64,000 nucleotides of DNA, from positions 62,001 through 126,000 of the forward strand of contig JAFZAH010000034.1 of NCBI GenBank assembly GCA_017548275.1. The letters are read 5' to 3'. The DNA comes from Prevotella sp. Lineage in GTDB: Bacteria > Bacteroidota > Bacteroidia > Bacteroidales > Bacteroidaceae. Shown one piece after another: positions 46,127-53,937 of the stretch (positions within the stretch are counted from its first letter, which is position 1; each line of letters begins with the position of its first letter). Both the position numbers and the translations under genes were made by a program. The notes below the pieces were generated by a model, which saw only the letters and a list, made by a program, of their open reading frames with translations, ran no database searches and was not told where the DNA came from.

Positions 46127-47583
46127 CCCGTATGCCTCAGTGGCGGATGAATGCCCCTGTTGACTTCGACATCTGCGATGGCGAACACATTGCAATTGTG
46201 GGTGAGAACGGCAGCGGCAAGACCATGTTGACCGACATACTCATCGGACGGCATCCACTGTTGATGAACGATGTGGAGTACGACTTCCGTCCGAGCACCA
46301 AAACGCTGGCGGCCGACAACATCAGATACATCACATTCCGTGACTGTTATGGCGTCGACAACGACCACGCCTATTATTTGCAACAGCGTTGGAACCAGCA
46401 CGACATAGACGAGAGCACCCCTACCGTAGGGCAGTTGTTGGAAAGCGCCTTTATGCAGACCGGCGCTGATACGGAGGAACGGCGCAAGATGCAAAGCCAC
46501 CTGTATGCGTTGTTTGGCTTGGAGCCGCTGTTAGACCAGTATATCATCCTGCTTTCGAGCGGTGAATTGCGGAAATTCCAACTGACATGTGCACTGTTCA
46601 GCGAACCTCGCATCCTGATATTGGACAACCCTTTTATCGGACTGGACGCAGACACTCGGGAACAGTTGCGCATATTGCTCCGCACACTGATTAACGACCG
46701 CCCGCTCCAATTGATACTCATATTGGCGAAACAAGACGACATGCCCAATATCATCACGCATGTGATAGAGGTGAAGGACATGGTTGCCGGTGAGAAGACA
46801 CCCATCGCGGCGTATATGGAGAGACGCCCTCCCCTGCCCCTCCATGTGTTGGACGCCGAACGTGAACAGCAGATATTGTCATTGCCCGAGCGCAGTGATG
46901 ATTACGCGGCGGAAGAGGTGGTTAAGATGCACAACGTGAGCATCCGTTACGGCAACCGCACGATATTAAAAGACCTGAACTGGACTGTCAGGAATGGCGA
47001 GCGGTGGGCGTTAAGCGGAGCCAACGGCAGCGGAAAATCAACCTTGTTGAGTCTCGTCTGCGCCGACAATCCGCAGGGTTATGCCTGCGACATCACCTTG
47101 TTCGGTCATCAGCGCGGCAGTGGTGAGACCATCTGGGACATCAAGAAACACATCGGCTATGTGTCGCCCGAGATGCACCGCGCCTATAAGAAAAATCTGC
47201 CCGCCATCCGTATTGTGGCCAGCGGGTTGAAAGACTCCGTGGGACTGTATGTCAAGCCGAGCGGTGATGATTACGATATTTGCAGGCAATGGATGCACAT
47301 CTTCGGATTGGACGGGATGGAAGACCGCAACTTCCTGTCGCTCTCGAGTGGCGAACAGCGGTTGGTGCTCTTGGCACGGGCATTTGTCAAAGACCCCGAG
47401 TTGCTGATATTAGACGAGCCGCTGCACGGACTGGACGACCGCCGACGCAGGATGGTGAAAGACATCATCGAGACGTTCTGCCGACGCAAGAACAAAACGC
47501 TGATGATGGTGACGCATTACGAAGAGGAGTTGCCGGCATGTATCACCCACAGGATTCAATTAGAGGTTAGAGGTAAGAAGTGA
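46093..47583 (+). CDS. Tandem ABC ATPase, ModF/PhrA-like
   Basis: The product has 496 residues from the ATG at 46093, inside ruvC. Two ABC domains lie in one chain with no membrane segment. Domain 1: Walker A GENGSGKT (37-44), signature LSSGELRK, Walker B LILDNP, where Asn179 replaces the catalytic Glu. Domain 2: Walker [10 protein letters not shown] (309-317), [17 protein letters not shown], signature LSSGEQRL, Walker B ILDEP (Asp441, Glu442). The [15 protein letters not shown] block is shared with E. coli ModF, a soluble protein linked to molybdate transport genes but of unclear function. Domain 1 probably binds but barely hydrolyses ATP. The gene ends with the ABC H-loop region (MVTHYEEE). 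Confidence 0.85.
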   Translation: MQKTIHICGGVTRMPQWRMNAPVDFDICDGEHIAIVGENGSGKTMLTDILIGRHPLLMNDVEYDFRPSTKTLAADNIRYITFRDCYGVDNDHAYYLQQRWNQHDIDESTPTVGQLLESAFMQTGADTEERRKMQSHLYALFGLEPLLDQYIILLSSGELRKFQLTCALFSEPRILILDNPFIGLDADTREQLRILLRTLINDRPLQLILILAKQDDMPNIITHVIEVKDMVAGEKTPIAAYMERRPPLPLHVLDAEREQQILSLPERSDDYAAEEVVKMHNVSIRYGNRTILKDLNWTVRNGERWALSGANGSGKSTLLSLVCADNPQGYACDITLFGHQRGSGETIWDIKKHIGYVSPEMHRAYKKNLPAIRIVASGLKDSVGLYVKPSGDDYDICRQWMHIFGLDGMEDRNFLSLSSGEQRLVLLARAFVKDPELLILDEPLHGLDDRRRRMVKDIIETFCRRKNKTLMMVTHYEEELPACITHRIQLEVRGKK

Positions 47584-47709
47584 GTGATATAAAGCGGTTA
47601 TAGGCCCTGTATCGTGTGACGGGACGTCTTAGACAGTGTCTTGCGCTGAAAATGAGGGGAATAAACAAAAAAGAAAGAGTTTTTTTATCATATATGAATA
47701 TTTTTTCTT

Positions 47710-47717
47710 TATCTTTG
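47710..47717 (+). promoter_or_regulatory. -7 box TATCTTTG upstream of the 177-residue secreted protein
   Basis: A perfect TAnnTTTG, with only a T-run (47681-47686) near the -33 position. The long leader (about 120 nt) before 47844 has no recognised element. Confidence 0.5.
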
Positions 47718-47843
47718 CAGCAATCATTATAAGGTACGGCTATTTTTCCCGTCATTAGCGCGGACGGAGATGCCTTACATACAATAAAAAAGAAAAAGAG
47801 CAGTTATCAAAAAAGAACAATAACAAATCACATAGCAATAAAG

Positions 47844-48377
47844 ATGAAAAAAGTATTATTTGCGGTCATGCTGCTGTTTGCCGGACTGACCAGTGCTGTA
47901 GCACAAGACATCTACAAGGAAATCATCAACATGTCGGACTCTGTGGCCAACGACGCTCGCAAATCGATAGAGGTGCGCAAGATAGCCAAGTTCAAGAGCA
48001 ACGCCATCAGATATTGGGCCGGCAAGGCACTGATGGAGCAGTTCCCCGAGAATACCGACGGCAATTTCGACCTGAAAAAGATTGAAGTGCCCGACGCTGT
48101 ATGGAGCGAGATTGACAATCAGGCCATCGCTCTTTACAACTATGTCCATATCTTCCAGACCCGTCTGACCCGTGCTGAGAAGGAGAAGGACCGCCGCAAC
48201 ATCCTGTTGCTGTTCAAAGAGGCCAGCATCCTGTTCCCGCGCTTCAACGACCCCGACACGGAATTCACACAGAGTTACTGTAATGACAACCGATTCCTGA
48301 CTCAGTTCTCTTTGGACACCGACTGGGTGAAGGCACTGGCCTACGTCCGCGAGAAACTGGGATTGCCCGCGAAATAA
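47844..48377 (+). CDS. Small exported alpha-helical protein of unknown function
   Basis: The product has 177 residues with signal peptide MKKVLFAVMLLFAGLTSAVAQ. The mature part is mostly helical by composition (DIYKEIINMSDSVANDARKSIEVRKIAKFKSNAIRYW in two pieces, then VHIFQTRLTRAEKEKDRRNILLLFKEAS). No Cys, lipobox or sorting domain is present. It is monocistronic, with its own -7 box. The family is not recognised. Confidence 0.65.
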   Translation: MKKVLFAVMLLFAGLTSAVAQDIYKEIINMSDSVANDARKSIEVRKIAKFKSNAIRYWAGKALMEQFPENTDGNFDLKKIEVPDAVWSEIDNQAIALYNYVHIFQTRLTRAEKEKDRRNILLLFKEASILFPRFNDPDTEFTQSYCNDNRFLTQFSLDTDWVKALAYVREKLGLPAK

Positions 48378-48380
48378 AAC

Positions 48381-48490
48381 ACGAATTTTACGAGACTACG
48401 AATTTGCGGACTACGAATTTCGCGAATTAAACGAATGATTTAGTATTTGCTTCTGCATTGCTTCAATTCGTTTCGTTCGTGAAATTCGTT
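48381..48490. repeat. Inverted pair of ACGAATT-type heptamer arrays
   Basis: About eight degenerate 7-bp steps (ACGAATT, ACTACGA, AATTTCG, CGAATTA and similar) at 48381-48436 face an inverted copy at about 48463-48490 (AATTCGTTTCGTTCGTGAAATTCG region). Together they could form a long imperfect hairpin between convergent genes. The same motif family occurs at 63412. Confidence 0.7.
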
Positions 48491-48524
48491 GTTTATATGG
48501 TTAAGAGTTGAGAGTACAATCATG

Positions 48525-48540
48525 CCTTCCCTTGGGAGGG
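48525..48540. terminator. CCTTCCC-TT-GGGAGGG hairpin between convergent genes
   Basis: A 7-bp stem (one G-T pair) and 2-nt loop, between the genes ending at 48377 and 48564. It may end transcripts from either side. Confidence 0.45.
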
Positions 48541-48563
48541 TCAAGGAGGGGGCGTTGGGGAAA

Positions 48564-49658
48564 TCACTGTTTGGAGGGGTGATAGTGATAATAATAGAAA
48601 TAGGTGTGGGGGAGTGAGTGGCGGGCGAAGTTTTCGAGTTGGCGGGGAGAACCTGTGGCGCCGTCCATATACTGCTTGTAGATACGGGCACGCTCGAGGG
48701 CAACGGAATCCATGCTGGTAGTAGGCGTGATATGGTTTTCCAGGCGATAGAGAGCCATGGCCTCACGATAATAAGGAGGCATGGTGGAGTCGTTATAAAG
48801 CGCGCCGACACTCTTGGCAAACAGGTCGAGGCGTCGGTCAAGGAGATGAGTGGCGAGGCGCATGTCGGCCTGCATGCCCTTGGTGATGTGCATCTTGACG
48901 ACGCTGTCGGGAATCTGTAGCGTCTTGATGTTCTTTCCGTCGAAAGTCATGGCGTCAGACGAACCCGAGAGATGGTAGTCAAAGAGCCGTTCGCCCAACT
49001 GTTTTTTCTTCGCGAGTGCCGCGGCACGCAAGAAATCGAGATTGGCATCAGTGTTCTCTATGTGCGCCGCCACATTCAACGCATCATCGAAACGGCCCTG
49101 TTCGAGGAGCGTCTCCATGCGCATGCGATAATGGAACACATCATTGTGATTGCTGACCCAACCCGTGAGGATGAACATCACGAGCAAGGTGGCCACATTG
49201 ATCCATGCGGGCCGGGAGACGAACGGTATGCCGACATAATCTTCCTCGTAGGGCTGCAAGAGATAGAGAAATCTGGCAGCGAACCCAAAAGCGACTAACA
49301 GCAACGGGAACACCCATAGCCACGCGCCGAAGGAGAAATGCTCGTCGATGGTAGGGCTCACATCGGTGATGACGGTGAGTATGAGCAGCGGCGGGAAGTA
49401 ATTGAGCGCATAAGCCCTTTTTTTGAGTTGCGTGAGTTGTCGGACGGGTATATGAATAAGGTATAACGCGATGGTGAGCAGCACCGCCCCGACGGAACGG
49501 TTGAAATGCGTCTGTCCTTCAGACAACACATGCTGCCCCAGCGCAAGGATATCCGACTGATAGAAATAAATATAGCAAAACGTGAACAAGCAGAAAAGAC
49601 CGGCGCACATCCAGTGCACCGGTTTATATAGTCTGTTGATGATACGGTCGTTTTGCAT
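48564..49658 (-). CDS. DUF6057-like membrane protein, single-domain
   Basis: The product has 364 residues. Five hydrophobic segments occupy residues 1-185 (for example WMCAGLFCLFTFCYIYFY and LWVFPLLLVAFGFAARFLYLL), and a soluble helical region follows. The motif SNHNDVFHYRMRMETLLEQGRFDDALNVA, with a TPR-like helix pair after it, is typical of Bacteroidota DUF6057 proteins. Function unknown. Full-length family members can be longer. It has no close neighbour on its strand. Confidence 0.7.
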   Translation of the reverse strand: MQNDRIINRLYKPVHWMCAGLFCLFTFCYIYFYQSDILALGQHVLSEGQTHFNRSVGAVLLTIALYLIHIPVRQLTQLKKRAYALNYFPPLLILTVITDVSPTIDEHFSFGAWLWVFPLLLVAFGFAARFLYLLQPYEEDYVGIPFVSRPAWINVATLLVMFILTGWVSNHNDVFHYRMRMETLLEQGRFDDALNVAAHIENTDANLDFLRAAALAKKKQLGERLFDYHLSGSSDAMTFDGKNIKTLQIPDSVVKMHITKGMQADMRLATHLLDRRLDLFAKSVGALYNDSTMPPYYREAMALYRLENHITPTTSMDSVALERARIYKQYMDGATGSPRQLENFARHSLPHTYFYYYHYHPSKQ

Positions 49659-49875
49659 GTGATGAGTGAAGGCATCAAATGCCTCCGTACAAGGGACGAT
49701 TCTTTTGTTAATGTCAATTTCAGTGCCACTTCGTGGCAGAAATCTATCAAATTATTTCAAATCTGACAGTATCTCATGCGAAACTCTTGAATGAGTTGTT
49801 ATTAATTTGTAAAAATAGACTTCCGCCTCACACGTAGGCCGTTTGTTCTCGCCAAGGCGACTAACTGGAAAAGAA

Positions 49876-51927
49876 TTAATTCTTTCTCAATACGACGGCT
49901 GAACGTGCGGGGATGTAGAGTTTGAGCCACTCTTTGTGGTCATTGACGTAAAGCGGGTCGTAGTTGGTGAGGTGGGTAACACTGTCGTCGGCGAAGCCGT
50001 TGCCACCGAAGTCTTTCGAGTCGGTATTAAGCACCACATCGTAACTGCCCGTGGGTACCAGGAAGCCGTAGTCGGTGAAGGAGCGTGTGGGGCTGAAATT
50101 GAATACGAAGACGAGGTCGCCGCGCATAAACGCGAGCACCTGGTCACCATCGTTGTGCCATATCTCCTGCACAGGTGTCTTCTGGAAATTCTTCTGACTC
50201 TTGATGACAGAGAGCATCTCACGGTCGAAGTCGCCCAACCAGTGATAGCACAACTCTTTGTTATCGACGAGGTTCCACTGACGGCGCGCATATTTATAAC
50301 TCCATCCGTTGCCCTCTCGCGGAAAGTCAATCCATTCGGGATGTCCGAACTCATTGCCCATGAAGTTGAGGTAACCGCCATTGATGGCCGCGGCGGTGAC
50401 GAGACGTATCATCTTATGTAGCGCGATGCCGCGGTGAGCCATCTCGTTTTCATCGCCTTTCTTGAAATGCCAGTACATATCGGCGTCGATGAGACGGAAG
50501 ATGATGGTCTTGTCGCCCACGAGCGCCTGGTCGTGGCTCTCGCAGTAACTGATGGTCTTCTCGTCGCTGCGCCGGTTTTTCACCTCCCAGAAGATGCTGC
50601 TCGGTTTCCAGTTCTCATCACTTACCTCCTTGATGGTCTTAATCCAATAGTCGGGGATGTTCATGGCCATGCGATAGTCGAAGCCGTAGCCACCATCCTC
50701 GAATTTGGCAGCCAGTCCGGGCATACCGCTCACCTCTTCGGCGATGGTGATGGCATGAGGATTAACCTCGTGAATGAGTTTGTTGGCCAGTGTGAGATAG
50801 CAGATGGCGTTGTCGTCCTGATGGCCGTTGAAATAGTCACCGTAATCGCAGAACGCCTCACCCAGTCCGTGGCTGTAGTATAACATCGACGTGACACCAT
50901 CGAAGCGGAAACCGTCGAAATGGAACTCATTGAGCCAGTATTTGCAGTTGGAGAGTAGGAAATGGATGACATCGTCCTTGCCATAGTCGAAACAAAGCGA
51001 ATCCCAAGCGGGATGCTCATGTTTCTCGCCGGGATAGAAGAACTGGTTGGGGTCACCTGCGAGATTGCCCAATCCCTCGACCTCGTTTTTCACAGCATGC
51101 GAGTGGACAATATCCATGATGACGGCAATGCCGTTCTGGTGCGCGGTGTCGATGAGCGATTTCAATTCCTCGGGAGTACCGAAACGGCTTGAAGCGGCAA
51201 AAAACGAACTGACATGATAACCGAAGGAGCCGTAGTAGGGATGCTCCTGAATGGCCATGATCTGTATGCAGTTGTAGCCGTCTTTGATGACACGGGGGAG
51301 CACATTGTCGCGGAACTCGGTATATGAGCCCACTTTCTCCGCATCCTGTCCCATACCAATATGGCATTCATAGATGAGCAACGGGTTGACATTGGGTTTG
51401 AATGTCTTTTTCTTCCACTGATAGGGTTCCGGATTCCAGACCTGAGCGGAGAAAATCTTGGTGTCCTCGTCTTGCACTACTCTTTGTGCCCATGCGGGAA
51501 TACGCTCCCCCTCGCCGCCGTCCCAATGAACGTGCATCTTGTAAAGGTCGCCATGCTTGACAGCCTTCTCGGAGAGTTTCAGTTCCCAGTTGCCGGTACC
51601 CGGTATTCTTTTAGCCTTATATCTGTCGGTCTCTTTCCAGTCGTTGAAATCACCCACGAGATAAATCTCTGTGGCAGTGGGCGCCCACTCGCGGAATACC
51701 CATCCGCGTGCGGTCTTATGGAGTCCGTAGAAGTCATATCCGGAAGCGAAATCAGTGAGGGTGGTTTTTCCGTTGCGTGTCAACTGGTTAATCATCCAGA
51801 GCGCATGGTCGTGACGACCTTGAATCGCCGCCTCGAAGGGTTCGAGATAGCCGTCATTTTGAACCAATCCGATGTGCTTGGGTGCTCTCACTCTGGGTTT
51901 TCTGGTTGTTTTTTTTACGTCTGCCAT
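49876..51927 (-). CDS. glgB: 1,4-alpha-glucan branching enzyme
   Basis: The product has 683 residues. It creates alpha-1,6 branches in glycogen. An N-terminal CBM48 (FREWAPTATEIYLVGDFNDW) precedes the GH13 barrel: QIMAIQEHPYYGSFGYHVSSFF, the nucleophile Asp343 in DGFRFDGVTSM, the acid/base in TIAEEVSGMPG (Glu397/398), and YCESHDQALVGDKT. The length and sequence are closer to eukaryotic-type (plant/animal) branching enzymes than to E. coli GlgB, as seen in other Bacteroidota. The YhcH-family gene is 4 bp upstream. Confidence 0.94.
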   Translation of the reverse strand: MADVKKTTRKPRVRAPKHIGLVQNDGYLEPFEAAIQGRHDHALWMINQLTRNGKTTLTDFASGYDFYGLHKTARGWVFREWAPTATEIYLVGDFNDWKETDRYKAKRIPGTGNWELKLSEKAVKHGDLYKMHVHWDGGEGERIPAWAQRVVQDEDTKIFSAQVWNPEPYQWKKKTFKPNVNPLLIYECHIGMGQDAEKVGSYTEFRDNVLPRVIKDGYNCIQIMAIQEHPYYGSFGYHVSSFFAASSRFGTPEELKSLIDTAHQNGIAVIMDIVHSHAVKNEVEGLGNLAGDPNQFFYPGEKHEHPAWDSLCFDYGKDDVIHFLLSNCKYWLNEFHFDGFRFDGVTSMLYYSHGLGEAFCDYGDYFNGHQDDNAICYLTLANKLIHEVNPHAITIAEEVSGMPGLAAKFEDGGYGFDYRMAMNIPDYWIKTIKEVSDENWKPSSIFWEVKNRRSDEKTISYCESHDQALVGDKTIIFRLIDADMYWHFKKGDENEMAHRGIALHKMIRLVTAAAINGGYLNFMGNEFGHPEWIDFPREGNGWSYKYARRQWNLVDNKELCYHWLGDFDREMLSVIKSQKNFQKTPVQEIWHNDGDQVLAFMRGDLVFVFNFSPTRSFTDYGFLVPTGSYDVVLNTDSKDFGGNGFADDSVTHLTNYDPLYVNDHKEWLKLYIPARSAVVLRKN

Positions 51928-51931
51928 AATA

Positions 51932-52375
51932 TTATGCTTTTACTTTGAAGATTGCTTTTTTGATATTTTCAGCAGCGATGCAGGGCGCGTGTCCGTCTTG
52001 GGGGAAGAAAACGACAAACATGCCGGGGCGGCAAGTGACATAACTCTGCGGAGCGACTCCAGGAATAAGCGTGAGGTCTTTTTCCTCGTCATAGGACGCC
52101 GGAGGCAAATCCTCGGCCGGGGTGTAGCCGTACGTCTCTTCGACAGATAACGGCATCTGTATGTCAATCATGACTCGGTGAGTCTCGAGCACCGCCTCAT
52201 CAGCAGTTCGACCACTTGCCGTGGTGATATTGACAAAGAGGTCTTTCCCCATTATTTCATGTATTCCTTCTTCCATCTGGTTGAGGTCATTTTCCTGAAG
52301 GAATGCGGCCACTTCACGGAAGAGGGGGTTGAGGGTGATGTACTTTTCGAAATTGGTGATGGTGTCGAGAATCAT
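51932..52375 (-). CDS. YhcH/YjgK/YiaL family protein (DUF386)
   Basis: The product has 147 residues. This cupin-like family has members beside sialic acid, beta-galactoside (EbgC) and other sugar genes. Visible marks are EGIHEIMGKDLFVNI, ETHRVMIDIQMPLSVEETYGY, and GMFVVFFPQDGHAPCIA, whose residues (including His and Glu) form the metal-binding pocket. Relatives are anomerase- or isomerase-like. The gene ends 4 bp before glgB, so a role in carbohydrate storage metabolism is possible. Confidence 0.85.
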   Translation of the reverse strand: MILDTITNFEKYITLNPLFREVAAFLQENDLNQMEEGIHEIMGKDLFVNITTASGRTADEAVLETHRVMIDIQMPLSVEETYGYTPAEDLPPASYDEEKDLTLIPGVAPQSYVTCRPGMFVVFFPQDGHAPCIAAENIKKAIFKVKA

Positions 52376-52378
52376 TTT

Positions 52379-52406
52379 TAGGTTTGAGATTTGAGGTTTG
52401 AAATTT
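52379..52406 (+). repeat. Heptamer array TAGGTTT/GAGATTT/GAGGTTT/GAAATTT
   Basis: Four 7-bp units in the 52-bp gap between the MORN-repeat gene and the YhcH-family gene. The unit series is the same as inside guaA at 34549. Confidence 0.8.
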
Positions 52407-52427
52407 CGAAAGTAACGGGAAGGATGA

Positions 52428-53540
52428 CTATTGGTCTATTCTCCGTCCGTTTTCGTATGTGCCTCGAGCGATGATTTGTCCGTTGCGGTCTTTTTCCACG
52501 AATTTTCCGTCGCGCTCACCGTTTTTGTAGGAGCCTTCAAAGCGTTTGCCGTCTTTTGTCTCCTCGATAGCGTCGCCGTTTCGTACTCCTTTTTTATATG
52601 TACCACGGAAGCGGGTGCCATCATGACCATGGAAGACAATCGTGCCGTCGGGCTGTCCGTTGCGGAACTCCCCGTCGAAGATGTCGCCATTTTTCTTGGT
52701 CAGTTTTCCTCTTCCATGCTGTTTGTCATTGGCCCAGTTGCCGACGTAGATATCACCATTGCTCCAGGTGAACGTGCCCATGCCCGAGCGGTCGCCATGA
52801 TTGAAATGTCCGTTATAAACATCTCCATTGGCGAAACGGATGATACCCTCGCCCGTTCTCTCTCCCCTGACGTATGAGCCGTTGTACTCGTCACCGTTCT
52901 GGAACGTGTATTTTCCTTTTCCGTTTTGCAAATCGTGGATCCATGCACCGTTATAAATATCGCCGGAGGCATAGACATAGAGGCCCTGTCCTGAACGCTC
53001 GTTGTTTTCCCAATTACCGCGATAGGAGGAGCCGTCGGCCCAGTCGAAATATCCCTGGCCGTTTTTCATGTCGTTTTTCCATGCACCCTCATAATACTGT
53101 CCGGTGGCAAAGGTGTATCTCCCCTGCCCTTCGCGCTTGTCGCGATACCATCCACCTTCGTATCGGTCACCATTGAAATAATACATAGTGCCTTTCCCGT
53201 GCTGTTGGTCGCGATACCACATGCCCTCGTATTTGTTGTTGTTGAGGAAGTAGAAGGTGCCTTGTCCGTGGCGCTGGTTGTTCTGCCATTGTCCCTCATA
53301 CCGCTCGCCGTCGGCAAACACATAGATGCCATGCCCCTGGCGCTTCCCTTTGATGAAATCGCCTTCGTACATGTCGCCGTTTTTAAAATTCATGACACCC
53401 TTCCCATGAGCCTTGCCCGCCACAATTTCACCTTGATATTGGTTACCTTCTTTTGTGACGAGCGAACCCAGAGAGATTTTCTGCGCCATGACCGTGAAGG
53501 GCATGAGAAATAAGAGAAGAAATGATATTTTGTATCTCAC
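52428..53540 (-). CDS. Exported MORN-repeat protein
   Basis: The product has 370 residues. The start appears to be a non-ATG codon just before a signal peptide (RYKISFLLLFLMPFTVMAQ). The rest is about 15 consecutive MORN repeats of about 23 residues, each with a YEGxW-type core (YEGDF, YEGQW, YEGMW, YEGGW, YRGNW, YNGAW and so on) and a GxGxxxxxxG turn. MORN repeats form elongated beta hairpins used as scaffolds or lipid/protein binders. No enzymatic domain or sorting signal is present. The TAACTTTG -7-like box near 53570 on the minus strand may be its promoter. Confidence 0.85.
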   Translation of the reverse strand: MRYKISFLLLFLMPFTVMAQKISLGSLVTKEGNQYQGEIVAGKAHGKGVMNFKNGDMYEGDFIKGKRQGHGIYVFADGERYEGQWQNNQRHGQGTFYFLNNNKYEGMWYRDQQHGKGTMYYFNGDRYEGGWYRDKREGQGRYTFATGQYYEGAWKNDMKNGQGYFDWADGSSYRGNWENNERSGQGLYVYASGDIYNGAWIHDLQNGKGKYTFQNGDEYNGSYVRGERTGEGIIRFANGDVYNGHFNHGDRSGMGTFTWSNGDIYVGNWANDKQHGRGKLTKKNGDIFDGEFRNGQPDGTIVFHGHDGTRFRGTYKKGVRNGDAIEETKDGKRFEGSYKNGERDGKFVEKDRNGQIIARGTYENGRRIDQ

Positions 53541-53763
53541 GTTGTCTTTTTTTAGAAATTACGCCCAAAGTTAGCAAAAAATTGTGATACATCGAAGATT
53601 TTTCCGTTTTTTTGCGAAATCGGGTTGTATTTTTGATATAAATTTGGTTTTTCAGCCGATTTTAGTCGTGTCTTTTAACATCAATAAAAGTGCTCAGAAT
53701 CGTCTGCTAAATCGTAGTTTTGGCTTCGCCGAAAGTACTCACGCTCGGAAAAACTCAAATAAA

Positions 53764-53795
53764 TTTGGTTTTTCGCTCGCTAAATCGTAGTTTTG
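53764..53795 (+). promoter_or_regulatory. Upstream thrA promoter copy (P2)
   Basis: TTTG at 53764-53767, a 20-nt spacer and TAGTTTTG at 53788-53795. A further -7 copy, TAGTTTTG at 53715-53722, lacks its -33 partner. Confidence 0.65.
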
Positions 53796-53837
53796 GCTTC
53801 GCCGAAAGTACTCACGCTCGGAAAAACCCAAAAAAGT

Positions 53838-53869
53838 TTTGGTTTTTCGCTCGCTAAATCGTACTTTTG
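53838..53869 (+). promoter_or_regulatory. Proximal thrA promoter (P1)
   Basis: TTTG at 53838-53841, a 20-nt spacer and TACTTTTG at 53862-53869, giving a leader of about 63 nt. Confidence 0.78.
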
Positions 53870-53897
53870 CACCCGTAAAAAACATAATTGGCAGAAT

Positions 53898-53914
53898 CCC
53901 CTGTTGTGAAGGGG
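53898..53914 (+). promoter_or_regulatory. Small hairpin in the thrA leader
   Basis: CCCCT (53898-53902) can pair with AGGGG (53910-53914) around a 7-nt loop, ending 23 nt before the ATG. It may affect translation; no leader peptide or T-box was seen. Confidence 0.35.
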
Positions 53915-53937
53915 TACCAATGCACATAAAAATAACA

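Larger units (their letters stand above)
53706..53869 (+). repeat. 73/74-bp tandem repeat carrying promoter elements upstream of thrA
   Basis: Units start at 53706, 53779 and 53853 (each with GCTAAATCGTA); the third is partial, ending in the active-looking promoter. Units one and two are nearly identical apart from about four changes near their ends. The core contains GGCTTCGCC and ACTCACGCTCGG words. A diverged similar stretch lies upstream at 53640-53670. The 397-bp gap 53541-53937 is otherwise without genes. Confidence 0.9.

Noticed and set aside
52430..53513. Open frames on both strands within the MORN-repeat gene
   Set aside because: They arise from the repetitive codon pattern of the MORN repeats and have no start-site support.
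53706..53869. Possible CRISPR or insertion-sequence ends
   Set aside because: The units are contiguous 73/74-bp direct repeats with no spacers, no transposase and no target-site duplication.
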